64,000 nucleotides of DNA, from NCBI RefSeq assembly GCF_000717245.1, contig NZ_JNYQ01000013.1, positions 62,001 to 126,000 on the forward strand, in the 5' to 3' direction. Below, piece after piece: positions 41,221 to 50,088 of this stretch; position 1 is the first letter of the stretch, and each line of letters begins with the position of its first letter. The stretch comes from Kitasatospora papulosa (lineage in GTDB: Bacteria > Actinomycetota > Actinomycetes > Streptomycetales > Streptomycetaceae). Both the position numbers and the translations under genes were made by a program. The notes beneath the pieces are model-generated. The model did no database searches and was not told the DNA's origin. It saw only the letters and a list, made by a program, of their open reading frames with translations.

Positions 41221-41997
41221 TCAGGCCCGGGTGCTCCGGTCGCTCACCAGCGTGCCGATCTTCTCACCCTTGACCGCGCGGGCGATATTGCCCTCCGCGG
41301 TCAGCTCGAAGACGAGGATCGGGAGCTGGTTGTCACGGCAGAGGGTGATCGCGGTGGCGTCGGCGATCTTGAGGTCGCGGGCGATCACCTCGCCGTACTC
41401 CAGGGCGTCGAACTTCACCGCGCCGGGGTTGGTCCGCGGGTCGGCGTCGTAGACACCGTCCACACCGTTCTTCCCCATCAGCAGCGCCTCGGCGTCGATC
41501 TCCAGAGCGCGCTGGGCGGCCGTGGTGTCGGTGGAGAAGTACGGCATGCCCATGCCGGCGCCGAAGATGACGACGCGCCCCTTCTCCAGGTGCCGCACGG
41601 CGCGGAGCGGGATGTACGGCTCGGCGACCTGGCCCATGGTGATGGCCGTCTGGACGCGCGAGTCGATGCCCTCCTTCTCCAGGAAGTCCTGGAGTGCCAG
41701 GCAGTTCATGACCGTGCCGAGCATGCCCATGTAGTCGGACCGGGCCCGGTCCATACCGCGCTGCTGGAGCTCGGCCCCACGGAAGAAGTTGCCTCCTCCG
41801 ATCACCACCGCGATCTCGGCGCCGTCACGTACGACGGCCGCGATCTCGCGGGCGATGGCGTGCACGACGTCGGGGTCGACGCCGAGGCCCCCGCCGCCGG
41901 CGAATGCCTCACCGGACAGCTTCAGCATGAAGCGTCCGGAAATCTTGCCGTCGTCGCGCTTGTCGTCGGCCTGGGTGGCGTCCGCGCCCTTGTCCAT
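41221..41997 (-). CDS. pyrH: UMP kinase
   Basis: A 258-residue hexameric UMP kinase of the amino-acid-kinase fold. It shows RFMLKLSGEAF, VIGGGNFFRG, AITMGQVAEPYIP and the MGKNGVDGVYDADP segment. ATG 41997 has GAGGAG upstream; the frame runs 22 codons further without a start signal. It phosphorylates UMP to UDP. A strong hairpin just upstream may affect its expression. Confidence 0.95.
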   Translation of the reverse strand: MDKGADATQADDKRDDGKISGRFMLKLSGEAFAGGGGLGVDPDVVHAIAREIAAVVRDGAEIAVVIGGGNFFRGAELQQRGMDRARSDYMGMLGTVMNCLALQDFLEKEGIDSRVQTAITMGQVAEPYIPLRAVRHLEKGRVVIFGAGMGMPYFSTDTTAAQRALEIDAEALLMGKNGVDGVYDADPRTNPGAVKFDALEYGEVIARDLKIADATAITLCRDNQLPILVFELTAEGNIARAVKGEKIGTLVSDRSTRA

Positions 41998-42025
41998 GGA
42001 AGTTCTCCTCGTGCACATACGAAGA

Positions 42026-42069
42026 AGGCCATTGCCGGTGGGTCTGTCGTCCCTCAGCGGCAATGGCCT
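42026..42069 (-). terminator. Hairpin between tsf and pyrH
   Basis: A 12-bp perfect stem with arms at 42026-42037 and 42058-42069 (AGGCCATTGCCG and its complement) and a 20-base loop. It lies 29-72 bases upstream of the pyrH start and just past tsf. It may terminate tsf transcription partially or act as an attenuator. Confidence 0.65.
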
Positions 42070-42155
42070 CCTCGTCAGATCTGCGGTCGTCCGGCATGAG
42101 TGCGGCCGTCGACTGCACTAGACCCTATCGGGTCCAGCGTTGTTCGCGGACGGAC

Positions 42156-42992
42156 TCAGATGCCGACCTTGATACGCGCGAAGCGCTTCAGGGTGACACC
42201 GGCCTCGTCCAGGACCTTCTGGACGGACTTCTTCTGGTCCAGCGCGTAGGGCTGGCCGAGGAGGGTGGCCTCCTTGAAGAAGCCGTTGACGCGACCCTCG
42301 ACGATCTTCGGGAGCGCGGCCTCCGGCTTGCCCTCGGCGCGGGTGGTCTCCTCGGCGACGCGGCGCTCGGCCTCGACGACCTCGGCGGGGACGTCCTCGC
42401 GCGACAGGTACTTCGGGGCGAAGGCGGCGATGTGCTGCGCGAGGCCCTTGGCCAGGTCGGCGTCGGCCTTGTCCAGCTCGACCATGACACCGATCTGCGG
42501 CGGCAGGTCGGGCATCGTGCGGTGCATGTACACGGAGACGTACGCGCCGTCGAACTGCGCGAAGCGGTCCAGGACGATCTTCTCGCCGAGGTTGGCGTTG
42601 GCCTCGTCCACGAATGCCTGAACGGTCTTGCCGGGCTCGATCTCCGAGGCGAGGAGCGCCTCGATGTCGGCCGGAGAGGTCGCGGCGACGTGCGCGGCGA
42701 GCGTGTTGGCGACGGCCTGGAACTTGTCGCCCTTGGCGACGAAGTCCGTCTCGCACTTCAGCTCGACGAGGACGCCGGACGTCTTGTCCTCGGAGACGAG
42801 GGAGACGACGGCACCGTTCTCGGCGGAACGGCCCTCGCGCTTGGCGACGCCCTTCTGGCCCTTGATGCGGAGCGCCTCGACAGCGCCGTCGACGTTGCCG
42901 TCGGCCTCGTCGAGCGCCTTCTTGCAGTCCATCATGCCGGCGCCGGTGAGCTCGCGGAGCTTCTTGACGTCAGCGGCGGTGTAGTTCGCCAT
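42156..42992 (-). CDS. tsf: Translation elongation factor Ts
   Basis: A 278-residue EF-Ts, the nucleotide-exchange factor for EF-Tu. Signatures are MANYTAADVKKLRELTGAGM, MDCKKALDEADGN and VELKCETDFVAKGDKF. It follows rpsB in the usual order, with the two separated by a strong hairpin. The ribosome site is weak (GAGAG). Confidence 0.96.
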   Translation of the reverse strand: MANYTAADVKKLRELTGAGMMDCKKALDEADGNVDGAVEALRIKGQKGVAKREGRSAENGAVVSLVSEDKTSGVLVELKCETDFVAKGDKFQAVANTLAAHVAATSPADIEALLASEIEPGKTVQAFVDEANANLGEKIVLDRFAQFDGAYVSVYMHRTMPDLPPQIGVMVELDKADADLAKGLAQHIAAFAPKYLSREDVPAEVVEAERRVAEETTRAEGKPEAALPKIVEGRVNGFFKEATLLGQPYALDQKKSVQKVLDEAGVTLKRFARIKVGI

Positions 42993-43033
42993 GAGTCTGT
43001 TTCTCTCTCGAAGTCTGAAAGATCTACGGGTGA

Positions 43034-43070
43034 ACGGCGGGGGCGGTGCCAGTGCACCGGCCCCCGCCGT
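43034..43070 (-). terminator. Strong hairpin between rpsB and tsf
   Basis: ACGGCGGGGGC (43034-43044) pairs with GCCCCCGCCGT (43060-43070), continued inward by GGTGC/GCACC with a single-base bulge. It probably reduces read-through so that rpsB and tsf are unequally transcribed. Confidence 0.8.
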
Positions 43071-43093
43071 CATTCAGCCGTGACTGACGGGTG

Positions 43094-44014
43094 TCAGGCC
43101 TGCTCGGCGTCCGCGGCCGGAGCCTCGGCAGCGGCCTCGTCCTGCTCGGCAGCGGCGGCGGCCGGCTCGGCGTCGGCGGCCTTCTCGGTCTCGGCGGAGG
43201 ACTGGACCTCGTCCGTGCCCTCGGCGTCGGCCTTCTTGTCGCCCGCGAGCAGGTCGCGCTCCCACTCGGCGAGGGGCTCGCCGGCGGCCTTCTCGCCCGG
43301 CTTCGAGTCACCGGTGGCGGCACCGGAACGGGCGATGAGGCCCTCGGCGACGGCGTCGGCGATCACGCGGGTGAGCAGGGTGACGGAGCGGATCGCGTCG
43401 TCGTTGCCCGGAATCTTGTAGTCGACCTCGTCGGGGTCGCAGTTGGTGTCGAGGATCGCGACGACCGGGATGTGGAGCTTGCGCGCCTCACCGACGGCGA
43501 TGTGCTCCTTCTTGGTGTCGACGATCCAGACGGCGCTCGGCACCTTCTGCATCTCGCGGATACCACCGAGGGTCTTCTCCAGCTTGGCCTTCTCGCGGGA
43601 GAGGACCAGGAGCTCCTTCTTGGTGAGGCCGGAGGCGGCCACGTCCTCGAAGTCGATGAGCTCGAGCTCCTTCAGACGCTGAAGGCGCTTGTAGACGGTG
43701 GAGAAGTTGGTGAGCATGCCACCGAGCCAACGCTGGTTGACGTACGGCATGCCGACGCGCGTCGCCTGCTCGGCGATGGCCTCCTGGGCCTGCTTCTTCG
43801 TACCCACGAACATGATGGAGCCGCCGTGGGCGACGGTCTCCTTGACGAACTCGTAGGCGCGGTCGATGTACGACAGCGACTGGAGCAGGTCGATGATGTA
43901 GATGCCGTTGCGCTCGGTGAAGATGAAGCGCTTCATCTTCGGGTTCCAGCGACGGGTCTGGTGACCGAAGTGGACGCCGCTTTCCAGCAGCTCCCGCATC
44001 GTGACGACGGCCAT
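43094..44014 (-). CDS. rpsB: 30S ribosomal protein S2
   Basis: A 306-residue S2. The conserved core (MAVVTMRELLESGVHFGHQT; KRFIFTERNGIYIIDL; VGTKKQAQEAI; RWLGGMLTNF) is followed by a C-terminal tail of about 45 residues rich in Ala, Glu and Asp. The tail is longer than in E. coli. ATG 44014 has AAGGAG. It is the first gene of the rpsB-tsf pair. Confidence 0.96.
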   Translation of the reverse strand: MAVVTMRELLESGVHFGHQTRRWNPKMKRFIFTERNGIYIIDLLQSLSYIDRAYEFVKETVAHGGSIMFVGTKKQAQEAIAEQATRVGMPYVNQRWLGGMLTNFSTVYKRLQRLKELELIDFEDVAASGLTKKELLVLSREKAKLEKTLGGIREMQKVPSAVWIVDTKKEHIAVGEARKLHIPVVAILDTNCDPDEVDYKIPGNDDAIRSVTLLTRVIADAVAEGLIARSGAATGDSKPGEKAAGEPLAEWERDLLAGDKKADAEGTDEVQSSAETEKAADAEPAAAAAEQDEAAAEAPAADAEQA

Positions 44015-44293
44015 GGCCGTACTCCTTGATTTTCTCGGTTGCCGCGACCGCAGGATTGCTGCCGCGCCTGACGCCCCTACGCGCCGTGCCACAAGGGACC
44101 GAGGAGCGCGGCCACCGTCCGCTGAGAGGGAGGTGGCGGGGCGTGCGAAGTCGACCCGGTGACCCGGATCGCCAGAAGAAGTGTACGGGACCCGCCGGGT
44201 GCCGGGTGACGGCGATGTCCACAACCGCGCGGTCGTCCACAGATCCGGGCCGCGACCCCCCGCGGAACCGCTTCCCGGGAGATCGTTCCCGTC
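44015..44293 (-). promoter_or_regulatory. rpsB leader and promoter region
   Basis: This 279-base region separates rpsB from the divergent M23 gene. On the rpsB strand a good -10-like TACACT is at 44180-44185, but no clear -35. A GC-rich leader stretch around 44062-44115 can fold (GCCGCGC with GCGCGGC). An S2-binding leader is conceivable but not shown. Confidence 0.3.
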
Positions 44294-45343
44294 ATGTGCC
44301 GCTCACCTGGAAAGACCGCCGGCCCGCCCGCCGGCTCCCGCCCGGCCGCGCCTCCCGCGTCCGGGGGACGTGCCGCCCCGCGGGTGTCCCCCCTGGCGGC
44401 CGCACTGCCGGCCGGACCGCTGGCCGGGCTGCTGCCCGCCCTGCTGGCCGGACTGCTCGCGGTCCTGCCGTTACCGGCCTCTGCCGGGGCCGAGGCGCAC
44501 GGGAGGGTGCCGGAGCGGCGGCAGGCTCCGGCACCTGCGTCCGTGTCCGGGCGGGTCCCGACGGCGGGTGACCGGGTCTGGCCGGTCGGGGGCCGGGGCA
44601 GACCCCTGGTCGTACGGGGCTGGGAGCCGCCGGCCGGCCCCTACGGGCCGGGCCACCGCGGAGTCGATCTCGCCGCACCACCGGACACCCCGGTGCTGGC
44701 GGCCGCCCCGGGCAGGGTCGCCTTCGCGGGGCCGGTGGCGGGGCGGGGAGTGGTCTCCGTCGAGGTGGCCGGGAGCGGGGAGCCGCCGCTCCGCTTCACC
44801 TACGAGCCGGTGCGGACGCTGGTCGCCGAGGGTGACCGGGTGGTCGCGGGGCAGGTGGTGGCAGTGGTCGGACCGGAACCTTCACACTGCTCCACGGGCT
44901 GCCTGCACTGGGGCCTGCGACGCGGGGAGGTCTACCTCGATCCGCTTTCGCTGCTGCCCCCGTCCATGCTGCGGCGGGGGCCCTCCCGGCTGCTTCCGGT
45001 CCTCGGCGTACCGCTGCCGGAGCAGGACCCCCCGGGACCCTCTCAGCCCCGTACGCCGCGCAGGACCATGGCCACGGCGGTGTCCGCGACGATCCCCGGC
45101 TCCTCCGCCGCGCCCAGCTCGATCCTGCGCACGGCCGCGTCCACGGAACCCTGCAACAGCATGGCCGCGAGCCTCGGCTCGGTATGGCCCAGGTCGGCGA
45201 GGGCCTCCACGATCATGGCGATCAGTCCGCCGTGCGCGGCGCGGATCTTCTCGCGCGCCCCCGCGTCCAGCTCGCTCGCGGAGATGGCCACGACCGCGCG
45301 GTGCCGACGGTCCCCGACCAGGTCGAGCTGCCGGCGCACATAG
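44294..45343 (+). CDS. M23-like secreted peptidase homologue, over-long 3' end
   Basis: A LytM/M23-type domain behind a signal or membrane segment (about 34-66, LLAGLLAVLPLPASAGA). It shows GHRGVDLAAP (His and Asp zinc ligands) and near the end CLHWGLRRGEVYLDPLSLL, where the usual HxH is CxH. The catalytic status is therefore doubtful; it may be a peptidoglycan-binding or regulatory homologue. The conserved part ends near 45040, yet the frame stays open to 45343, 301 bases inside the opposite TetR gene, so the last ~100 residues look like antisense shadow. Confidence 0.72.
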   Translation: MCRSPGKTAGPPAGSRPAAPPASGGRAAPRVSPLAAALPAGPLAGLLPALLAGLLAVLPLPASAGAEAHGRVPERRQAPAPASVSGRVPTAGDRVWPVGGRGRPLVVRGWEPPAGPYGPGHRGVDLAAPPDTPVLAAAPGRVAFAGPVAGRGVVSVEVAGSGEPPLRFTYEPVRTLVAEGDRVVAGQVVAVVGPEPSHCSTGCLHWGLRRGEVYLDPLSLLPPSMLRRGPSRLLPVLGVPLPEQDPPGPSQPRTPRRTMATAVSATIPGSSAAPSSILRTAASTEPCNSMAASLGSVWPRSARASTIMAISPPCAARIFSRAPASSSLAEMATTARCRRSPTRSSCRRT

Positions 45344-45624
45344 GCCTCGATCTTGTCCTCGGGCGTACCGGCCCGCTCCATGGCGTTCTCGACCTCTGCG
45401 GCCCACACGGGGAAGTCGACGGCGCAGAGCTCCTCGACCACGGCGGCGCGGGAGCGGAAGTACTCGTAGACGGAGGACCTGGCGAGGCCGGTGCGCTCGG
45501 CGAGGGCGGGGAAGGTCAGCGCTTCCGTACCGCCCTCGGACAGCAGGGAGCGCGCGGCGTCCAGGAGGGCGCCGCGCTGCATGGTCCGGTGCTCGGCCAC
45601 GGAGGCCGCTCGAATCCTGGGCAC
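45043..45624 (-). CDS. TetR-family transcriptional regulator
   Basis: A 193-residue regulator. The N-terminal helix-turn-helix contains LTFPALAERTGLARSSVYEYFRSR read in two parts (LTFPALAERTG, then LARSSVYEYFRSR), followed by an all-helical ligand domain. GTG 45624 is the start. It lies between whiG and the M23-like gene on the opposite strand. Ligand and targets unknown. Confidence 0.88.
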   Translation of the reverse strand: MPRIRAASVAEHRTMQRGALLDAARSLLSEGGTEALTFPALAERTGLARSSVYEYFRSRAAVVEELCAVDFPVWAAEVENAMERAGTPEDKIEAYVRRQLDLVGDRRHRAVVAISASELDAGAREKIRAAHGGLIAMIVEALADLGHTEPRLAAMLLQGSVDAAVRRIELGAAEEPGIVADTAVAMVLRGVRG

Positions 45625-45697
45625 CCGCCCACTCTACGGCGGCCTCGGTCCGAAAGGGGGTCCGCGTCCGCAGCCGGGTGGCCGAAGCCGGGCCGGC

Positions 45698-46534
45698 TCA
45701 GCGTCCCGCGTCGGCGAGTTTCGCGCGGAGCTGGAGCACCGACTTGGTGTGGATCTGGCTGACCCTGCTCTCGGTCACGCCGAGGACGTTGCCGATCTCC
45801 GCGAGGGTGAGGCCCTCGTAGTAGTAGAGCGTGACCACGGTCTTCTCCCGCTCGGGGAGCGTGTTGATGGCACGGGCGAGCAGACGTCTGAGCTCGCGGT
45901 CCTCGGCGACCTCGACCGGATCGTCGGCCGCGGTGTCCTCCAGGGTGTCCATCAGGCTCAGCCGGTCGCCGCCCTCACCGCCGACGTGCAGCAGCTCCTC
46001 CAGTGCCACCACGTTGGCCAGTGACAACTGGCTGAAAACGGCGTGGAGTTCCTCCAGCGCGACGCCCATCTCCGAGGCGACCTCGGCTTCCGAGGGTGTA
46101 CGCCGGAGCTGCGCCTCGAGCGTGGCGTAGGCCCTCTCGACGTTGCGCGCCTTCTGCCGTACGGACCGGGGGATCCAGTCCAGCGCCCGGAGTTCGTCGA
46201 TCATCGCGCCGCGGATCCTGGTGATCGCGTAGGTCTCGAACTTGATGGCCCGCTCGATGTCGAACTTCTCGATGGCGTCGATCAGCCCGAAGACGCCGGA
46301 CGAGACGAAGTCCGCCTGTTCCACGTTGGACGGCAGCCCCACGCTGACCCGGCCGGCGGCGTACTTCACCAGGGGTGAGTAGTGCAGGATCAGCTGCTCC
46401 CGCAGCCGTCCGTCGCCGGTGGTCTTGTACGAACGCCACAACTCTTCGAGCGAGGAGGGGGCGGGAGGGCGCACAGTGCCACGCGCAGCCGGTGGTGCTG
46501 CCGCGCGGTCAGACCCGGAGGTGTGCTGGGGCAT
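45698..46534 (-). CDS. whiG: RNA polymerase sigma factor WhiG
   Basis: A 278-residue FliA-type sigma factor that starts sporulation in aerial hyphae of Streptomyces. It shows sigma region 2 (LVKYAAGRVSVGLP; IDAIEKFDIERAIKFETYA), region 3 and region 4 with EREKTVVTLYYYEGLTLAEI and GVTESRVSQIH. ATG 46534 gives MPQHTSGSDRAAA; the frame extends upstream without a start signal. The anti-sigma RsiG is not recognised in this window. Confidence 0.95.
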   Translation of the reverse strand: MPQHTSGSDRAAAPPAARGTVRPPAPSSLEELWRSYKTTGDGRLREQLILHYSPLVKYAAGRVSVGLPSNVEQADFVSSGVFGLIDAIEKFDIERAIKFETYAITRIRGAMIDELRALDWIPRSVRQKARNVERAYATLEAQLRRTPSEAEVASEMGVALEELHAVFSQLSLANVVALEELLHVGGEGGDRLSLMDTLEDTAADDPVEVAEDRELRRLLARAINTLPEREKTVVTLYYYEGLTLAEIGNVLGVTESRVSQIHTKSVLQLRAKLADAGR

Positions 46535-46671
46535 GTGATGCCTTGAGCCGTTCTGCTGTGGAGTGCTGGGACGTGTCTCTTGGGCGGATTCCTTGTGAGC
46601 GTAGCGTGACCGAGGTGTTGCGGTGCGCGCAGGACAGGGGGACCGTGCGGTGCGATTGCGGCACAAACCCA

Positions 46672-46709
46672 CCGTCGTCCCCCTGCCTTCCTGGCAGGTC
46701 CGACGACGG
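46672..46709 (-). terminator. Terminator hairpin after dprA
   Basis: Outer arms CCGTCGTC (46672-46679) and GACGACGG (46702-46709), inner arms CCTGCC and GGCAGG. The hairpin lies about 90 bases after dprA's end and 140 before whiG's start, probably separating the two transcription units. Confidence 0.65.
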
Positions 46710-46796
46710 GAATGGCCACTGCTCGCACCGTCCCCGAAGGCCTGACCGGGCACTGCCGAGGTCACCGGGATCACCTTTTCACCCGAATGCTCCGGG

Positions 46797-47981
46797 TCAA
46801 GTACCGCCTCGCCGCACGTCGCCGTCGCGTGTGCGTCCGGGCGTCAACCGCCAGCCGTCGCCCTCGCGTTCGACGAACCCCAGTGAGTGCAGTTCGTACA
46901 ACCGCCCGAGGGCTTCGTCCGTCGACACGCCTGCGCTGCGGGCCACGTCACGGCTGCCCGTCGCACCGGCCCACGGGAGTGCGTCCAGTACCCGCGCGGA
47001 GTCGGCGTCGAGGACGTCCCTGGGCAGGACCCGGCCGCTCCTCGCAGGGGCGAGTTCACCGATCTCCCCGATGAGCTCGGCGATTTCGGCGGCGTCGGTG
47101 ACCAGGACCCCCTCGCCGCGCAGGAGTTCATGGACCCCGGCCGACAGGCCGCTGGTGGCGGGGCCCGGGACCCCCATCGTGAACCGGCCCAGCCGCTGTG
47201 CGTTCCGCGCGGTGACCAGCGAGCCGCTGCGGTATTCGGCCTCCACGACCACGGTGCCCCGGGTCAGGGCCGCGATCACCCGGTTCCGCAGGATGAACCT
47301 GGTGCGTGTCGGATGGTCGGAGGGCGGCAGTTCGCCCATCACCACGCCCTGTTCGGCGATGCGTCCGATGAGCTCCGCGTGCCCCCGGGGGTAGGCCACG
47401 TCCACCCCGCAGGCCAGCACCGCCATGGTCGCACCGCCGGCGGCCAGCGCCCCCCGGTGGGCGGCGCCGTCCACCCCGAACGCCGCCCCGGAGACGACCA
47501 CCCAGCCACGCTCGGCCAGCCCCGCGGCGAGGGTCCCCGCCATGTGCGCCCCGTAGGGGGTGCAGGCCCGCGCACCGACCAGGGCGACCGAACGCAGCGC
47601 CCAGAGACGCAGGTCGGACCGCCCTCGCACCCAGAGGCCGATGGGCCGCGCGTCGCCCAGGTCGTCGAGCTGGCTCGGCCACTCCCGGTCACCGGGGCAG
47701 ACGAAGCGCCCGCCGACCGCGGCCACCGAGGCCAGATCCCTCCCGGGGTCGGCGCTCACCGCCCGGAGCCGGTATCCGGCGAGCCGGGTCGCCGTCATCC
47801 CCTCCAGGGCCCGCGCCGGTCCGTCCGGACCGGTGAGACGCCGTATCAGCTCGACCGGTCCGGCCTCACGGATCCAGCGGCCGCCCCGCTCGTCCCCCGG
47901 TTCGAACACGCGGGTCAGCGCGGCGCGCGCCAGCCGCTCCCTCTCTCCGTCGGGCTCTCCGTCGGGCAGCCGGGCGTTCAC
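46797..47981 (-). CDS. dprA: DNA-processing protein DprA
   Basis: A 394-residue DprA/Smf protein that loads RecA on incoming single-stranded DNA in transformation. The Rossmann core shows VALVGARACTPYG, VVVSGAAFGVDGAAHRGAL and FILRNRVIAALTRGTVVVEA (20 residues), with a winged-helix tail (about 330-390). GTG 47981 overlaps the preceding gene's stop by four bases. Confidence 0.93.
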   Translation of the reverse strand: MNARLPDGEPDGERERLARAALTRVFEPGDERGGRWIREAGPVELIRRLTGPDGPARALEGMTATRLAGYRLRAVSADPGRDLASVAAVGGRFVCPGDREWPSQLDDLGDARPIGLWVRGRSDLRLWALRSVALVGARACTPYGAHMAGTLAAGLAERGWVVVSGAAFGVDGAAHRGALAAGGATMAVLACGVDVAYPRGHAELIGRIAEQGVVMGELPPSDHPTRTRFILRNRVIAALTRGTVVVEAEYRSGSLVTARNAQRLGRFTMGVPGPATSGLSAGVHELLRGEGVLVTDAAEIAELIGEIGELAPARSGRVLPRDVLDADSARVLDALPWAGATGSRDVARSAGVSTDEALGRLYELHSLGFVEREGDGWRLTPGRTRDGDVRRGGT

Positions 47982-49597
47982 CGGGCACCGGCTCGCATCG
48001 GGACCCCTCGCTGGATGCCCGTACGCAGTTCGAGTGCGACCGCGACGTCCGTGGCGTCCGGGCGGTCGGCACCCCTCAGGTCCGCCACGGTCCACGCCAC
48101 GCGCAGGACGCGGTCCAGGCCACGGGCCGTGAGCACACCCCGCTCCATGTCCCGCTCCGCCGCCATCAGGGCGCCGGGCGCCGCGACCAGCCGTGTACGC
48201 AGCTCGTGTCCGGGCACTTCGCTGTTGGTGGTCCAGGGCGTGCCGGTGAGCCTCTCCGCGGCCCGCTCCCTGGCTTCCCGTACCCTCGCGGCCACGTCGG
48301 CCGAGGACTCCCCGCGCCCGCCGCTCCCCATGAGGTCCGCCCTGCCGACGGGCTCGACCTCTACCCGCAGGTCCACCCGGTCGAGCAGGGGGCCCGACAG
48401 CCGCGCCTGGTAGCGGCGGACCGCCGACGGCGGGCACTCGCAGCCCGCACCGGCCAGCGTGTGCCTGCCGCAGGGACAGGGATTCGCGGCCAGGACCATC
48501 AGGAAGCGCGCCGGCAGCCGGACGACCCCGGCCGCCCTCGCGACCACCACGTGCCCGGACTCCAGCGGCTGGCGCAACGCGTCCAGTGCCCGTACGGAGA
48601 ACTCGGGCGCCTCGTCCAGGAAGAGCACGCCCCGGTGCGCCAGGGACACCGCTCCCGGTCTCGGCAGACCGTTCCCCCCGCCGACGAGCGACTGCATCGT
48701 CGCCGAGTGGTGCGGCGCGCAGTACGGTGCCGCGCCGATCAGGGGTTCACCCGGCGGGAGGATGCCCGCCACGGAGTGCACTGCGGTCACTTCGAGGGAC
48801 TCCTGCCGGGACAGCGGCGGCAGGATCGCCGTGAGCCGCTCGGCGAGCATGGTCTTACCCGCCCCCGGCGGCCCGGACAGCAGCAGGTGGTGTCCGCCCG
48901 CCGCCGCCACCTCCAGGGCCTTGCGGGCCCGGCCCTGGCCCGCGACGTCGGCCAGGTCGGGCCGGTGCGCCGTGCCGTCCGCCAGGGGGGCCAGTCCTGT
49001 GCCGAGCCCCGCGCCCGGCACCATGAGTCCGGCGAGCATCGTGTCGGGACGTCCGCGGTCGGGGTCCGGCTCCTCGGGGACGGGTTCGTCGCCGAGGACG
49101 GCGATCAGCTGGCGCAGGCTCCGCACGCCGAGCACGGAGATGCCCGGGACCAGCGCGGCCTCCCCCGCGGTCTGCTCCGGGACGACGACGTGCCGGTACC
49201 CGGCTTCCGCCGCCGCGAGTACGGCGGGCAGCACCCCGCGCACCGGGCGCACCCGGCCGTCCAGGCCCAGCTCCCCGATCATCACCACATCGGCGACGGC
49301 GGCGGGGTCGATCCTCTCGGCCGCTCCGAGGACCGCGCACGCCACGGCCAGATCGAAACCCGAGCCGGACTTCGGCACAGAGGCGGGCGACAACCCCACC
49401 GTGAGCTTCTTCTGCGGCCACTCGGCCCCGGAATTGACGACCGCGGCCCTGACCCGGTCCCGGCTCTCCACCAGGCTCTTGTCCGGGAGGCCGACGAGCG
49501 TGAACGCCGCCACGCCCGGCTCCAGATCGGCCTGGACCTCCACCACCACGCCCTCGACGCCCACCAGGGCCACCGAGCACGCCCGCGCGAACCCCAT
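47978..49597 (-). CDS. comM: YifB/ComM-family AAA+ ATPase
   Basis: A 539-residue protein with a Lon-like N-terminal domain (FDLAVACAVLGA, VGLSPASVPKSGSGFD), a Mg-chelatase-type ATPase domain with Walker A GPPGAGKTML and a C-terminal Mg-chelatase domain. ComM helps branch migration during natural transformation in proteobacteria; role in Streptomyces is not known. Starts with one-base overlap on yraN and ends in dprA. Confidence 0.9.
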   Translation of the reverse strand: MGFARACSVALVGVEGVVVEVQADLEPGVAAFTLVGLPDKSLVESRDRVRAAVVNSGAEWPQKKLTVGLSPASVPKSGSGFDLAVACAVLGAAERIDPAAVADVVMIGELGLDGRVRPVRGVLPAVLAAAEAGYRHVVVPEQTAGEAALVPGISVLGVRSLRQLIAVLGDEPVPEEPDPDRGRPDTMLAGLMVPGAGLGTGLAPLADGTAHRPDLADVAGQGRARKALEVAAAGGHHLLLSGPPGAGKTMLAERLTAILPPLSRQESLEVTAVHSVAGILPPGEPLIGAAPYCAPHHSATMQSLVGGGNGLPRPGAVSLAHRGVLFLDEAPEFSVRALDALRQPLESGHVVVARAAGVVRLPARFLMVLAANPCPCGRHTLAGAGCECPPSAVRRYQARLSGPLLDRVDLRVEVEPVGRADLMGSGGRGESSADVAARVREARERAAERLTGTPWTTNSEVPGHELRTRLVAAPGALMAAERDMERGVLTARGLDRVLRVAWTVADLRGADRPDATDVAVALELRTGIQRGVPMRAGAR

Positions 49598-49956
49598 CAG
49601 GCCACACCCCGCACGTGCTCCACGACCGGAGCGCCCCGCCGGGGCACCAGGACCCCGACCAGATCGATCCGGGCGCCGCCCGGCGGCGGCCCGCCGTGAC
49701 GGTCGAGCCAGATGTCGGCCAGTCTGCGCAGCCGGTCGGCCTTGGCAGGTGTGACGGCCTCCATCGGGTGTTCGAAGGAGCCCTCCCTGCGCGCCTTCAC
49801 CTCACAGACGACCACCGCGTCGCCGTCCCTGGCGACGATGTCGATCTCTCCCGCGCGACAGCGCCAGTTGCGCTCCAGCACGGTCATACCGGCTTCCGCC
49901 AGCAGTCGTGCGGCCAGATCTTCGCCGTACCGCCCGAGTGCCCCCCGTGCGTTCAT
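49597..49956 (-). CDS. yraN: YraN-family (UPF0102) endonuclease-like protein
   Basis: A 119-residue protein with a PD-(D/E)xK nuclease-like core: GRYGEDLAARLLAEAG, EIDIVARDGDAVVVCEVKAR (D, ExK residues visible). Function of the family is unknown. ATG 49956 is used. Its TGA overlaps the ATG of the ComM-like gene, so translation is coupled. Confidence 0.92.
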   Translation of the reverse strand: MNARGALGRYGEDLAARLLAEAGMTVLERNWRCRAGEIDIVARDGDAVVVCEVKARREGSFEHPMEAVTPAKADRLRRLADIWLDRHGGPPPGGARIDLVGVLVPRRGAPVVEHVRGVA

Positions 49957-50038
49957 GTCGGCACCACCTCCGGCACCGACTCTGCCGCGGCCCGGCCGAA
50001 CTATTGGATCTTGGTGGAAAACCGGTGGAATGTGGAAA

Positions 50039-50067
50039 TCCCGGCCACTCGGACGAGTGAACCGGGA
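50039..50067 (-). terminator. Hairpin after DUF2469 gene
   Basis: TCCCGG (from 50039) and CACTCG pair with CGAGTG and CCGGGA, with small mismatches. It is just past the end of the DUF2469 gene on the coding strand. Confidence 0.5.
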
Positions 50068-50088
50068 CGCCGGGAGGCCCTGCCGGGA

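Noticed and set aside
45044..45343. A novel C-terminal domain on the M23-like protein
   Set aside because: These residues are the antisense of the TetR gene; composition is Ser/Arg/Ala-rich, as expected of a shadow frame. A lost stop is more likely.
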